In this document: positions 45,000-57,081 of the stretch, in pieces | Position numbering within the stretch: the first letter of the stretch is position 1 | Layout of the letters: every line of letters begins with the position of its first letter | Source of the DNA: Metallyticus violacea | Taxonomy: Eukaryota; Arthropoda; Insecta; Mantodea; Metallyticidae | Reading direction: 5' to 3' | Assembly: GCA_030762175.1 (NCBI GenBank) | Contig: CM060840.1 | Span: forward strand, 38,428,501 to 38,492,500 | DNA length: 64,000 bases | Program-made: the position numbers and the translations under genes | Notes under the pieces: generated by a model | The model's input: only the letters and a program-made list of their open reading frames with translations | Told to the model about the DNA's origin: nothing | Database searches by the model: none

Positions 45000-46468
45000 G
45001 GAGTGCATAAAGGACACTTGTGGCTCAAATTGCAATGTGTTTTGCTGCACTCTTTCGCTATCTAATCCATAAGAGAGCTACAATGTTTTTGACAGAATTT
45101 AAATAGATAAAATAATTTTAAAGAGTTTACTAGGGTAGTGATTTTAAGTATAAGGCTTACAGTCTGATTTAAAAACAAAATATAAACATGCAGTAGCTCA
45201 TGGATAAAATGTGCTTACATACCAAATGGGAAAATATAACGCACAGATCATGCAAGGTAAATGTAATGAATGCATTAATAGTAATGGAAATTGTTCTGAA
45301 GTCACCAGCCATCTAAAGCTATCCGGATGAGCAAAAAACTTCTGAGGAGCTTCACTCCGGTCAATCTTCCCTCCCGGGAAGAGAATTCAATGTAGTGATT
45401 AATGAAATACGCCTTTCCAGCTGAGCTACGACATGGGCTTGGCTGTTGAAGCGTGTCATTAAAGAAGGAAATACGATGCTGGAGAAATGAAATATTTTAA
45501 AAGCAGGAACTTATACAATGTGGTGGAAACCTTCCGAGTATGCTCGCCAAGATGGAAACTCCTTATTCAAACTATGTAGGTGTAATTTAAGAACTATTGC
45601 TTATCGCCTACGTTTGTCACGTCTCCATATGCAGCCGCAATGTAGGTGTATGTAATCTAGTTATTTTCCGTCCTAGTTCTGTTCATCATGTCCTTTTCTT
45701 TCTTGATTTGGACAATTTCAGGTCTTATCGAGTAACAGGTTCTGAGGGTTCCAATTACAAAATTAGTCAAAATATTGCCGAATTTTTTTTAAAAAAAGTT
45801 CTTTCTGAATATTGATGTATTACTCATCTACTTTGTTAAGCAACGTGAAAAAGTTCTGTAAACTTATAATTATGTAGCTCTGAATAAACATTAATATAAA
45901 TTTGGCAACCATATGGTGCTTTGTAGAGGAGAAAGGGTTTTGGTACTGGAATTCTATGAAACTAAGTCCTTAATCACAATTCAATTTCGCTTTCGAGCAA
46001 AATGTGGCAAGAAGGACAGTAGATAAATCTATCCTTTGCATTAAATATTGTGGTTGTTTGTGTAAAAAGAAACTAACTATGGGTTCATCTACATCTGCAG
46101 TCGACGTGAATCATGTGCGACATTGATACTAACTTACCTCCAAAACATTTACGTTGAACATTTTATGTTGCAATGCCTGTTGGTGCTCACTTTGTCATGG
46201 TAGCTTTGTTACTTGTATGTATTTGTATTATGAAACTTCTGAAACGTTTTCGATTAATCCTTTGCTTACATCCTTTGTATTGTAGGCAGGTTTATGGTGT
46301 ATACAGGGAGTGTAAAGAAACTGCTGAACAATAAGTTCTCTTTTTTCCATGATATGTATATAGATTATAAGAATTTCATGACACTTGGGAGACAGAATGT
46401 CATCTTTCAGCGTTGTTATCGGAAATTTGTTGATAATGATATCTTGCCTTCAAAGTGTGCCGATACTC
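45000..46468. other. Unassigned AT-rich DNA
   Basis: It contains a small GC-richer patch at 45325-45440 with a tRNA A-box-like piece on the minus strand and short hairpins, possibly an old SINE. Otherwise nothing is recognised. Confidence 0.4.
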
Positions 46469-46470
46469 CT

Positions 46471-46563
46471 TTCCCAATTTATAATTTCATTTCATGTATC
46501 GTTAGTGCCCACCGCCGGTGGTGCCTCAGTAGTAAAAACGAGCGTTAAACACCACAAAAAAGT
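46471..46563 (+). mobile_element. SINE-B 3' tail fragment
   Basis: TTCATTTCATGTATCGTTAG, GCCTCAGTAGTAAAAACG and GCGTTAAACACCAC match the last 90 bases of SINE-B. The head and the first half of the body are missing. Confidence 0.78.
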
Positions 46564-46800
46564 GTCGAAATCTGGATATCCTAATTAACAAGTCACATTA
46601 CACTGGTCGGTTCTGTCTATGCTAGTGAAGTGTTTCCAGCTTCATAGTCTGGTATTGAATATCCTACAGGGTATTTTGTATCTTCAATTCCACAGATCTC
46701 TCTGCATGGGTTTCGACACAGAATTCCGTATGATGGATCTCGTTTAATGAATTGCATAACCCTGTTCACTCATGATGGTGTCTTATCTCTCTCAACAGTT

Positions 46801-46945
46801 GTGAGCCACGGTGGCCAAAGTCGTTAAGGCACGGACTCGTGAAAGGGAGATCTGGGGTTAGATTCCCGTCAAGGCCGTTCTCCATGACGAGTTTTTTGCA
46901 GATTTTCCACAGTCCTCATAAATGGTAAAAGCCGGAGAGTTTCCA
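46801..46945 (+). mobile_element. SINE-B head fragment
   Basis: It starts GTGAGCCACGGTGGCC with AAAGTCGTTAAGGCACGG (A-box side), then a B-box region GGTTAGATTCCCGTCAAGG, then GATTTTCCACAGTCCTCAT. It stops before the tail. A 46-bp local duplication begins at its end. Confidence 0.78.
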
Positions 46946-46947
46946 AA

Positions 46948-47012
46948 TGACAACCTTGCTTATCACGCCAATTGATATGCCCATTTTTGCTGCTGACAAC
47001 CTTGCTTATCAC
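46948..47012 (+). repeat. Short direct repeat, period 46
   Basis: TGACAACCTTGCTTATCAC occurs at 46948-46966 and again at 46994-47012. Confidence 0.9.
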
Positions 47013-47014
47013 AT

Positions 47015-48205
47015 TCATGATCCATGAAATGAACTGCCGTGATGGCTCAGAGTTTCAAAGTGTTTGGAAAGAGAGGAAGGAAACTACAATTTAAAATCAA
47101 TGCATACCCATTGCTCTAATGCGCCAATGTAAGATAAAGGTTTTGAATCGCACTGCACTAAGGTGAAAAATGTAGGCATTTTCGTTGGATGTAAATCAAT
47201 CAATTCCGCACACTGCGAAAGTGAACGAGGCGGGGTATTGGTCTTGAAAACTGGAAAAACGGCTAACGCTCAGAGCTGGAGCCAACCATTAATCATGTTT
47301 GATTGATTTTTAGCACGATAATGCTGGAAAATTGCCGTAAACATAGGAAAGTTACAATTGGAAGTTATTCCTTACCCTGCCTACTTTCCAAATACTGCGT
47401 CTTCGGGCTATCACCTTTTTTGCTCATTGCAGTATGATTTAAAATATAGCGTTTTCAAAATATTAACTAGGTGAGATATAGTATCAAAAGTTATTTGGCC
47501 CCAATAGAAACCTTCACTTTTTCACTGTGGTAAGGAACTCTTCCCGGAGAAGTGGTAAGAGATCGTAGACGCTAGCGGATTTCATTTCAATTTGGGAACA
47601 ACTTAAAATTATATTTTAATAAATATTTTGTCATGAAATTTCCACAAAACTTATTCAAGAGCCTGCATAGCATCAAAGTGTGAGCTGGTAACCTAGGTAC
47701 TTTTTTTGTGATAATTTCAACAACGGTATGTGGAAGCGTTCTATGGGATGTCACCGTACTTTATAAGATATTTCCCTCACTACTCGAGAAAAGCTGTATA
47801 TTAGCAAGCACAACAGGATTCGTCTCCACTTTTGAGAAGTGAGGAGGCAAGTGAACAGGATGTTTGCCACAAACAGTTTGCCTACCGACAGCTCTGGTAC
47901 AGTTATCACAACTGCATGGGGCCCTGCATCCAGAAGAAAAGAGAAACATTTTAGAGTAGAAAGCTACAAAACTGTCCAAAAATGACCATTGAAGTAATTT
48001 CTTGCCTGATGAGCATAACTATAATCTTTGAATACGCATAAATGTTTGCAATATATCCGCTTAGATATTATGCCAACTTATCTGGTTACTATATTGAATT
48101 TGGTTGCTTTCCATCAGCTGCCAGTTTTGCTCCACCATCTGTAAAGGGGTAATAAGCTAAGAGCATTAAGAATATGTAATAGAAAAAATAATTGTGAATT
48201 AAAAA
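47015..48205. other. Unassigned DNA
   Basis: The minus-strand frame at 47979-47761 contains CRAPCSCDNC but no family I can name. Nothing else is recognised. Confidence 0.4.
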
Positions 48206-48207
48206 AA

Positions 48208-48460
48208 TTACTTCACTTTCATGCACCCCTTTGCATGGAAATGAATTGACTTTGTTAGCTGTAACTGGGCATCCCATCGGATGTCTGGGACAATGGGTTG
48301 CTGATCCGGATTCGACTTTGACCTGGCGTTTGTGTTAGATATTCTCTGAGCTATTCCGTTTCCACATCTTGATACGGCCAATCTCTCCATTATTTTCTCG
48401 CCTGTCACCTCTTGTTCCTTTTGGCTCTCTCTCGGTTTAAGCAAATAATCCACATACATT
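48208..48460 (-). pseudogene. Possible piggyBac-like transposase C-terminal fragment
   Basis: One open frame of 83 codons on the minus strand. It begins MYVDYLLK (a position where piggyBac proteins have an N-x-W/Y-x-x-Y/Y-x-x segment), continues through a charged stretch, and ends VPDIRWDAQLQLTKSIHFHA followed by KGC. The end resembles the VRxDxxxHxP block and first cysteine of the C-terminal cysteine-rich domain. No other part of the protein is seen. This is a tentative call from pattern memory. Confidence 0.33.
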
Positions 48461-48499
48461 CATTTTCCGTGCAGTCCTGAGCTTGTAAGTGATGCTATT

Positions 48500-49237
48500 T
48501 GAAAGGGCTGTCTGAGTGTGGCTGCTTATGGGGAAGTACAGCCACCACAACCGAAAAAAGGGAGATAAAATAATCGAGCGTAAAGTTGGTATTTCTTTGT
48601 AGTGTTATATTTTTATTGAAAGCATATTATTACATTATAAAAACTGATAGTAATAAACACTAAATTACATTATAAGAAATGTTGAAAACCATTCCGCTAA
48701 CCTGCATAGGAAGTTCCTGAATTTCAGCTAAATTTTCTTCCGTAAGTTCGGAGCACGTTTCCTGTCATTGTCAGAATCTGTCTCGTAACTTATGTTTTAA
48801 CAAGTTGGCGAAGAGTTTCTCTACCTGGAACACGATTGCCAGCATATTTCCTGCAAATCGCCTTACCACTTCTTTGCAAAAATCTGTTTTCACATACCCA
48901 ATCTTTATTAAAATATAATAAATATTTTGAGCCCCAAAATACTTTCTGTTTGAAATCCGAAATGATGGTTAGATGTTAAGTGAATTGAAATTATTCGGGA
49001 AATACATTAAATAGTATTATTGATATTAAGTAAATTTAGATTTGGTAAAAGCTAATTAAGATTGGATAATATTATGGATATGTAAAAAACCGTTGAAGGC
49101 AATATTTATGTAGTGGTATAACTAACGAAGAACACTTGGCACACAATTTACAGAGAAAGAAAGCACAGAACAGTACACGAACCTACAACCACTTACTGAC
49201 AAAGCCTTCTTAAAGCTAGTTACAAGCTGCTACCGGC
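48500..49237 (-). mobile_element. Repeat R copy 2: transposon relic
   Basis: Sister of 16235-16990, here without a SINE inside. On the minus strand about 48890-48780 reads SGKAICRKYAGNRVPGRETL then RQLVKT, which is the helix-turn-helix block of a DDE transposase of the same general type as 33.2-33.95 kb. About 48755-48715 gives an RKFS-N-EL-like continuation after a frameshift. A hairpin at about 48518-48546 (TGGCTG with CAGCCA) matches one in copy 1. No catalytic part is visible. Confidence 0.62.
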
Positions 49238-49239
49238 AC

Positions 49240-51478
49240 ATGCATAATAGGCTTTGATTATTGGCTTTTCCCAGTACGTGGTTGCACTCAAAAATCTTAT
49301 TACAGTAGGCATCTCATTATTTTGTATATTCTGATACCTGCAACGCTTTGACACCTTTTCAAAAGCCTTATGTTCTCACATTGTCAGCTCGCGCGGCCTG
49401 GCGAGTTTTCGAAGAATGTGGACACTAAAGATGTCTGGTTGTGTTATGACGTTCGGCAGGCGGGGTTCATGGCGCAGTATGACTCATTTATCCTTGGGCA
49501 GTAAGCCTGCGTATGAGCCGACATGCTTCAAAGGTTTCTCAACTCTCTTAATTCAGCTTTTATCCCTCTACCGGCGTATACTCCTGCAATATTGTGATAT
49601 TCTTGTAGAATACTTTTTGCTGAATTTATTTTGCATGAGCAAACATTTAACCATTCTAAATCAGGTAGGAAAGTAGGCTACGGATTGCTGTATTATCACG
49701 AATATCACGTTATTTTTGTTTGGGAAAGATAGCAGAGTGTCTTTTTACTGTTATACCAAAGCTGGTATCAGTCATGGCTCATCAAGTATGTTTCAAATTA
49801 AGGGGTGGGCTGAAGGCCGACTGACCTTCGCAATATGAGTTTTTGATGGCATATTTATATTGAGAGGCACATTTAAACTCTCGTTAGGAGACCGATATCT
49901 AGGGAACGCGAGGTATATGGACCATGAAATGATACGAGAGAAGTACCATCGTGCATCACAGAACCATTTCTACTCTCCTTCCCTGTGCTTAACATAACTT
50001 TATTATGAAGAAGCATCGCACAATATTAAGCCTGGACCCAGTTCGTTACTGTCGATGCTAACGATGTAAAGGACTTGGTTCGTTAAAGCCTGTTTGTTTC
50101 CTACTATGATTGGGTCCTGATTCTGTAAAAACTTCCTGCTCTCTGAACCTTTCGTGCATTCTCAACATCTGTATCGTGGAATCGTGTAAGAGAATGCGAG
50201 CCAAAAAGAAAGGTTTCTAATCAAGCAGTTCATTCCAAAACTTTCCAGTCAAAAGTCATAACTATAAAATGTACACATCTTAAAATCAAAATTGATATTT
50301 TAAATCCTACTTGAATCGCAACCAGGGATAGCTATAGAGACTTAACATTTGTTTTGCAGTTCAAGCTTGATGCGATTATCTTGTGCATATGCAAAACACT
50401 TTATTTGCAAAACACTAAATTGCTCAATTGCTTGCAGCTTATAACCAATTGAGAGAGAGGGTTTACTGTCCGAACTTTATTGGATCACGCTTTTATAGCG
50501 TTTTCTAATAAATAATGATAAGCTGAAAAACTCAAAGCTGTTTGCAAAAATAAAATCATTAAAATGAGGTAAAGCAGAGGTAAAATTGAGAATATTTTGT
50601 ACAATTTAACTTTTATATTAATAAAGAAAACAACAAAAGAGACGATAATAGCGTGAACACCCAATAATCTTTGTTTTAATTATTACGTGAACTGGTTTCT
50701 TCCTTTCCAGTAAAATGGAAGAAAATGGTGATAACCATTTACTTCTCGGTCTTACCATGGATTTCCAGACCGGTAAATTTGTAATATATATAGTATTAAT
50801 TTGCTATTATGTATTATTTTAGAGCATGGGTATATGTATTCACATAGACGTTTATGGAAATAACATAACCTTAACATAGAAACAATGAAAATCTACTTGT
50901 TATATATTTTGTGCTTAAAAAAGCATCAGTTCAGAACGATATTTAAAATGAGCTGGCACTCTGTTGATTACTAAATGCTATTAAAATTCTATACTTTGTG
51001 AAGAAATCTGGGAAAAAGTGGCATCGATACGTTTGTTTAGGGATATGATAAACATGGTGAGAAAAGTAGATGCGTACAAAGTTTTGATGTCCTCGTCTGA
51101 AGATAGTATTTGAATTCGTCAATACAGACTGCTTTGTTTCTAGATGCATTTTGGTAGTCTCGACCTCCAATACCCTATTTTGAACAGATTCACTAAAAAC
51201 TCTAACCAAAATTTGAATCAACAATTGAAGATATCGAGACATATCCTATATTGTAAAACTGGCTTGTCCCTCTGTTTTATATAACAGTCTTATGTTGAGT
51301 GATTAAGTCCAGTGCTATAGACATAGACACATCTCTATGAAGTACTGCAAATGCCAGAGAAATAACACTGTTGCTTTCGTGGAAGTTAGCTCTCAACATC
51401 CCCTCAATTTGGTATGCTTGATTATTCAAATGCTCAGATCTTAAATAAACCTGAATATGTCTAAACTAAGTTTTGTGA
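49240..51478. other. Unassigned AT-rich DNA
   Basis: No recognised features. Open frames of up to 99 codons (50943-51242, minus) have no family signature. Confidence 0.45.

Positions 51479-51479
<1 letters not shown>

Positions 51480-51556
<77 letters not shown>
51480..51556 (+). repeat. (TAA)n microsatellite, about 25 units, uninterrupted
   Basis: A pure run of TAA repeats. It is a candidate length-variable locus. Confidence 0.97.
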
Positions 51557-51557
<1 letters not shown>

Positions 51558-54500
51558 TGTCTATTTCACCAATTTTTTGTTTCTCTGGTCAGCTAAACAA
51601 TAATTAAGATCAATACTATCGTTTGGCATGTTAAGTTTTTTATTGGTACACATCAGTAATTTACCAGCGATTGATACAATGATCTTTGCGCAGTTTCCCT
51701 CAATTTTAATACAATTGAATCAATATCTGAACATATTTCAACACATTTCTCTCTCATTTTGTGAGATAAGGGACGCAGGTGAAGTATTGACATTCTATCC
51801 ATTGTAACGAGAGCAGCCATTGTCTCGAATGCCATCTGGTGACAAGCATGGCGCTCCAGGCATTGATTAATCAAGAGACAGATTCATTTTTATACCAAAC
51901 GTTCCCGAATTCTTTCTTGACACATGTTCACAAGCCCCTTGGGGGATTAAAGATCGTTGCAGAATAAAAAGAAGGTGCTGGGAACTTGAAATCATCGGCC
52001 GTCAAATATCTAGCTAGGAATGTGCTGAAGAGAAACTGGTAAGAGAATTCAATTCCCCTTTAGATTCTTTAACCATTAAGCCAGTATCTATCATTTTATA
52101 ATTTTACGTTTTTCATGATTATCTGAAAGTATGGTAGTTGCATTATGCCTAAAACCTTACATATTCAATAAAGTGGGGTTTTTTTGAAAAGTCGTACCCT
52201 ATCAAAGTAAGGGGCCAAAGTTACGAGTTACTGTAAAATGTGAGTCGCGGTTTGTTTAAACAATAAAAATTTACTTGAAAGTTTAAAGCCAGTCCAATAG
52301 TCTATTGAAACTATATAGTACTTAAAAATACTTCAAAGAATTTTAGAAAAAAAGCACTTTACATCAAGTATTTTAGGAATGGAAACGAACGGTTTCAGAC
52401 TTCAATATAGAAATACAGCATAGATATGAATCATACTGCAGTTACAGTGCGACGTCGTGTGTTCAGAGCCAATTAGCCATCGGCTGGAATGCAGTTATAA
52501 GCAGGCTGCTTCTCAGTCTCACCAAGCACTGACCCTCAGTAGAATTGATAAACTGTTGTTGTTTAAGACCAGTGTAAATGGCTCATTGTTTCATGCATGA
52601 AGAGTTGGCCATCATTCATCTGGCCTATGACTCATTAGAATTCATCTTCAAAAAGTATCTATTACGGTATGTAATCAATTAAAGTAATTATCTGTATTTT
52701 ATATACTGAATTATTTGTTTAAAGTACTCTAGAGTGTGTTTTAAGTCTCCTGAACACACGTTTTGAGTCAATACCTACAGCAGTACAACAAAACGTCCCA
52801 GACCATTAATTAGTCCCTCCTCTTGTGGCGCTTATTTTTCGACTCCCTTTCCACATGCAAATTCCTTGTACATATTTTTCCACACCCTGAAATGTTAACT
52901 AAAATGCTGAATATATAAAGTTCAATTAAACGTATAATGTTTCGCAAATTGCGGTTTTGTCAATAACAATCGGTTTGATTTTAATAACGGAAGTCTATCA
53001 CAGATGCAGCAGATGTTTATTAAGGAGAAATAAAGCAGTTCTAGGAGGCCCAACATAGGGTAATTTGTTAATATTTTCGTTGTTAATATTTTTAAAGCGT
53101 AACAATTGAGAAGATTGTTGTATAAGTTATAAAACCACCGTTTAAAAACAAATTTAATTGTGATAACTTTACTTCAAGTCATGTATCATTTCCATAACAA
53201 AATAACTCAATGTAATTTTAAGAAAAATTAATATACTAATGTTATAGAGAGTCAGAATTTTGATTGAATAGGAAATAACTTAGAAGCATAATACTCTCGA
53301 ACTTGGACTATTTTATCTAGTATCATTAATTTATTAATAAGGTAATTAATTATTGCACAGTACATAATAAAAATATATTATTTGTTTTATATTAATCTGA
53401 AACTTAATATTTCAGATGTAATAGTGACATTTTATTATTGCAGAAAAAGAGCGAGAGAATTATTAGAGCATACAGCTCAAGAGATCGCCGTAAAACGATG
53501 TTTAATGTTTTGGTAATTTGACACTTATGGCTCTATATATTTCTTATATATAAAACATTCAAGTATCTGGAATATTATAATAAGGTATATTTTGTAGATA
53601 AAAGCAGTTCTTAAATTCAGAATTATAGTTCTTAGTATAATAAGAATGAAACTTCTTTATGAAGTAACTTCATAAATCTAAGAAATTTCAGATGACATTA
53701 ATATAAGTTAGGCAACTACTTAATTATAGATACATTGTTATAAAATAGTATGAAAAGCAAACCACTTATCACATTTGATCTTATTTATGTGGTTGCAAGT
53801 GATCTGCTTTGAAGGTAAATACGAGTATTAAAAATCAATATACCGTTTGGTGTTTTCCAGACTTCAATTGTATGACAAGTTTAGTGTTTAGTCTATCCAA
53901 AATGATCTATCAGCATTTTTATAAAACATCAGATATAACAAAAATTAAAACAGTAAAATTTTATGACACTTACATATCCTTTGAGATGAATAAAACTGAT
54001 CATTTGCGGTACAAGCTACAAAGACTAAGCCTTGCTGCCTGTTTATCCCAAGAACTGCTTGGTTTATCCAATTCTCTCTCCCCTCTTGGTCTGTAATGAT
54101 TTTCGGTATTCTTCCATCTTGACAGTTTATTTGATATTGTGTCACGTGTACACAGTCTATATTTTCAGATTTTTCTGTATTTCTTCCCTAATAATGATTT
54201 CTTCACCCACAAATTACTATATATGTTATGGGTTATATTTCAGATAGCAAAAATATATTTTCGTTAAAATATATGGAAATAATGAATTTAAACAGTTACT
54301 TATATAAATGGAATTTGCAAATAACAATTTCCAGCCGGCAAAATCTGAAGAGTTTCTCCATTTATTTGTTTTAATATGGTAATATATACACATCGTTTAA
54401 AAGTACATGTGAAAAAAAATAAAAAACTGACCTCATAGAATAAGTTTCCAAATTTGAATTCCTATACAGTGAAATGTTGTGCACAGAAAAAATAAACTAA

Positions 54501-54682
54501 GGTTAAGTGAGTGAGAAACCTGGAGTCAATACTGCGACTCTTGATAAAAAAGAAATGAGAAATAAAAAAAGATCGTAACACTAAATAGCTAAGTGATGTC
54601 ATTAGATAATATATCACAAATGAACATTTCAATTAATCACCTAATCACTAGTGATTTAAGAAGGTGAAAGTCCAAATTAACC
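51557..54682. other. Unassigned AT-rich DNA
   Basis: One speculative short exon-like segment (53444-53512) is described in the findings. Otherwise nothing is recognised. Confidence 0.45.
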
Positions 54683-55063
54683 TTGCAGATACTTTCTAAT
54701 TTAGCTAATTTATCTATTTGTGGTCTGGAAAAATCTCGAGAAAAAGAGCCAAATAATCAGGAAATGGGCACGAATTTGAACGTCTCTCAAAAGCATTGCA
54801 TTAACTTCAGAAGGGATTGTTTACAAAAGCATATGAATAATGAACCGAAGTGGGGAGATCACGTTTTTGACATTACGCTTCGTGCTATTTTCAAATTTTT
54901 CCCAAAACGCACGTTGATTAATGTTAGCCATGCGTTTGGTTCCAAATTGTCTTCAGAACGTGCCGCTAAGTCCCCATTTCTATTTTACTCAAGGCCGAAA
55001 GCATGTGCCGAAAGGAAAGTCATAAATCTTCACACCCACCATTTGAAAGGCGACAACTGTTAG
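54683..55063 (+). CDS. Longest open frame in the window, unrecognised
   Basis: It is open for 126 codons. The first codon is TTG and the first ATG comes about 28 codons in. An acceptor-like CCTTGCAG lies right at the start, so an internal or last exon is conceivable. The product is basic, with KWGDHVFDITLRAIFKFFPK and SERAAKSPFLFYSRPKACAE. I see no signal peptide, membrane segment or known motif. A second, shifted open frame (55003-55200) overlaps its end. The base composition is somewhat less AT-rich than the flanks. It may be coding remains of an old element or chance. Confidence 0.22.
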   Translation: MQILSNLANLSICGLEKSREKEPNNQEMGTNLNVSQKHCINFRRDCLQKHMNNEPKWGDHVFDITLRAIFKFFPKRTLINVSHAFGSKLSSERAAKSPFLFYSRPKACAERKVINLHTHHLKGDNC

Positions 55064-55477
55064 GAGAAGAAAAACACTTTTCAGGAAGTCCTAATGAGAA
55101 CAACAGTTGCGGATCTCAGAGCTCGATTTACCAACAGTTGAAGTATGACAGGAGAGGGGAAACGCATCCAGAAAATGCTAATGTATTACTTATAGTGTGA
55201 TTTCAGATGCTATCGCTTGGGACTTATTTGCTTTGTCATCGTCATTTTCACAATGTACATAGAAAGTTTTGTTAGTCTCTCTCCTTTTCCTTCTTAATTG
55301 ACGTTTTTATGTGTATTTTTTCATTTTAATCTCAATGTCTCCAGTTTTATATCGTTAAGATACTACCAGCTTATCCAAGAATATCCAAGAGTATAAAAGT
55401 ACCTGGATAGTAGTAATAAGTAGTATTTATTTACAAAATGCATTGGTTACAAATCTAACTTGTCCAGTTCGTTATTG

Positions 55478-55742
55478 ATTTGGTTTATTTACGGACGCTT
55501 TTTAACATCTCGGGTCATCCACGTTGCATATAATGCAGGGCTTGAAGTGGGCGACAAATTTTGCTCAGAGGCCTTTCAGGCTTGAAGTTTTTCGTGCCGA
55601 AACGACATGGACCCACGACTTTACTTCCCTTCCGAAGGAAGCCATACTTAGGACTTTTACGCCCGAAAAAAATCCATCGACCCTAACCGCGATCTGGGGT
55701 TTCGAAGGCAAGTATGATTACCACTAGATCACCAGGACCGAC
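55478..55742 (-). mobile_element. SINE-A copy, near full length, no A tail
   Basis: Head at 55742-55680 on the minus strand with CGGTCCTGGTGATCTAGTGG (A box). The B-box region is altered to TTCGAAACCCC. The body blocks CTTCCTTCGGAAGGGAAGTA, GTCGTGGGTCCATGTCG and GCCTGAAAGGCCTCTGAGC are clear. The 3' region with AAAAAGCGTCC remains, but the partner of the hairpin is changed (GGATGACC region). No duplication was found. Confidence 0.88.
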
Positions 55743-56789
55743 TCTCATCCTGGGACCGTACGTGCTTTTCCAATACATAGGAAATACATGAAATTACACA
55801 AACCAATATTTATCTCTTAAGAGAAAATAAATAAATATATATATACAATAAAATGAATAAATGAAAAAATATATAATAATACAAAACTCGAAATACATAA
55901 ATAAAAAACAGTGTAAAAATAAATAACTTACACTGCCACACACATATGTACAAATAATACATATTGTGGCTCATGTTCCCCTATTCCCTGTTCCCGGTTG
56001 TCTGCCTCTTCCGATCTGAGCTGTCCCACTTATTTCAAAATTTACCTACTCCCTCTTCCTCCTTCCTATCTGCCATCAAAATTCAAAATCTATTACTCTA
56101 GTCATCCGCCACACGCCTAATCTAAACTAAACGAGTCTGTGATTGCAGAGTTTGGCCTTTTTTGGATGTAACGCTCCATCCCCCATGCTATTTTCAGCTT
56201 CGAGTATATCTCACGATTGAGCCTATATGCTAGAACTGTACACCACTAGTCTGAAATCCAGCTCTAACCGTTCCCATTCCCTTTGGTCAGTCATAAAGAA
56301 CATGTGCTTATAAGCCCGTAAGTTTTAAACGATGTGCTGCAAAATATAATGCACATGTTGACGTCACAAACGCCATGTAAACTGGGAATGCGGTTTTGGG
56401 ACGTGCACAGGCTACGGAAGAGCACTTGTGGATGTTTTGACTTCAAGTCAAGTCGCAGTATTTACATCTATGTTGATAGTAAGAACACAAGGATTTTTGC
56501 CAGTTTTTTATGCCAGTCCCAGTACCGAATCTGTATTTTATTAATTTCCCCAGAAACCAGGTAATTTAGTTTTTTTGAGAAATATATTCCTCCATATCTA
56601 AGTATTGTATTACAACTTGCGGTATATAATGTAAAAGGAAAATTTCCTTTAATTTATTTCCTACTTATTGAATTTAAATATCTTAAAATGTGCAAAAATA
56701 TTGCTGTCTTCTTTATTCCACTATTAACTAGAAAATAGGAAAAGTACTTCCAAAATATTTGTTGGTTAAGCGTTCTCATTGCCATCAGA
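55743..56789. other. Unassigned DNA
   Basis: AT-rich at 55790-55960, then less AT-rich at 55980-56300. No gene or element recognised. Confidence 0.45.
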
Positions 56790-57081
56790 CCGCCATGGGT
56801 GGCCGAGGTCGTTAAGATGCGGATTCGTGAACGGGAGGTCTGGGGCTCGAATCCCGTCAGGATCGTTATCCCTGACTGAGGTTTTTTCCAGGTTTTCCTC
56901 AGTCCTCATAACTGGCAAATGCCGGGGAGGTACCCTAAACTTATGCCTGGAACGTTTTCTTCCTTAAAAAATATCCTTTTCCAATTGATCATTTCATCTC
57001 ATGTACTATCAGTTTCCACCGCCTGTGATGCCTTAGTAGTAAAAACGGGCGTTAAACACCATTAAAAAAATCGTCATCAGA
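56781..57081 (+). mobile_element. SINE-B copy, best preserved
   Basis: The element is about 56790-57070. Head: GGTGGCCGAGGTCGTTAAG (A box) and GGGGCTCGAATCCCGTCAGG (B box). Body: GAGGTTTTTTCCAGGTTTTC, CTCAGTCCTCATAACTGGC and AAATGCCGGGGAGGTACCC. Tail: GGGCGTTAAACACCATT and seven As. Flanks GCCATCAGA and GTCATCAGA look like a target-site duplication with one or two changes. It serves as the reference copy for the family here. Confidence 0.9.

Noticed and set aside
45325..45440. tRNA-like A box (TAGCTCAGCTGG, minus strand) with short GC hairpins
   Set aside because: No acceptable B box or cloverleaf; only suggestive of a very old SINE.
47761..47979. Cysteine cluster CRAPCSCDNC in a 72-codon frame
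   Set aside because: Single cluster without a repeated or paired cysteine pattern; too weak to call a protein.
50943..51242. 99-codon open frame on the minus strand
   Set aside because: Chance-like composition and no domain; nothing in the surroundings suggests a gene.
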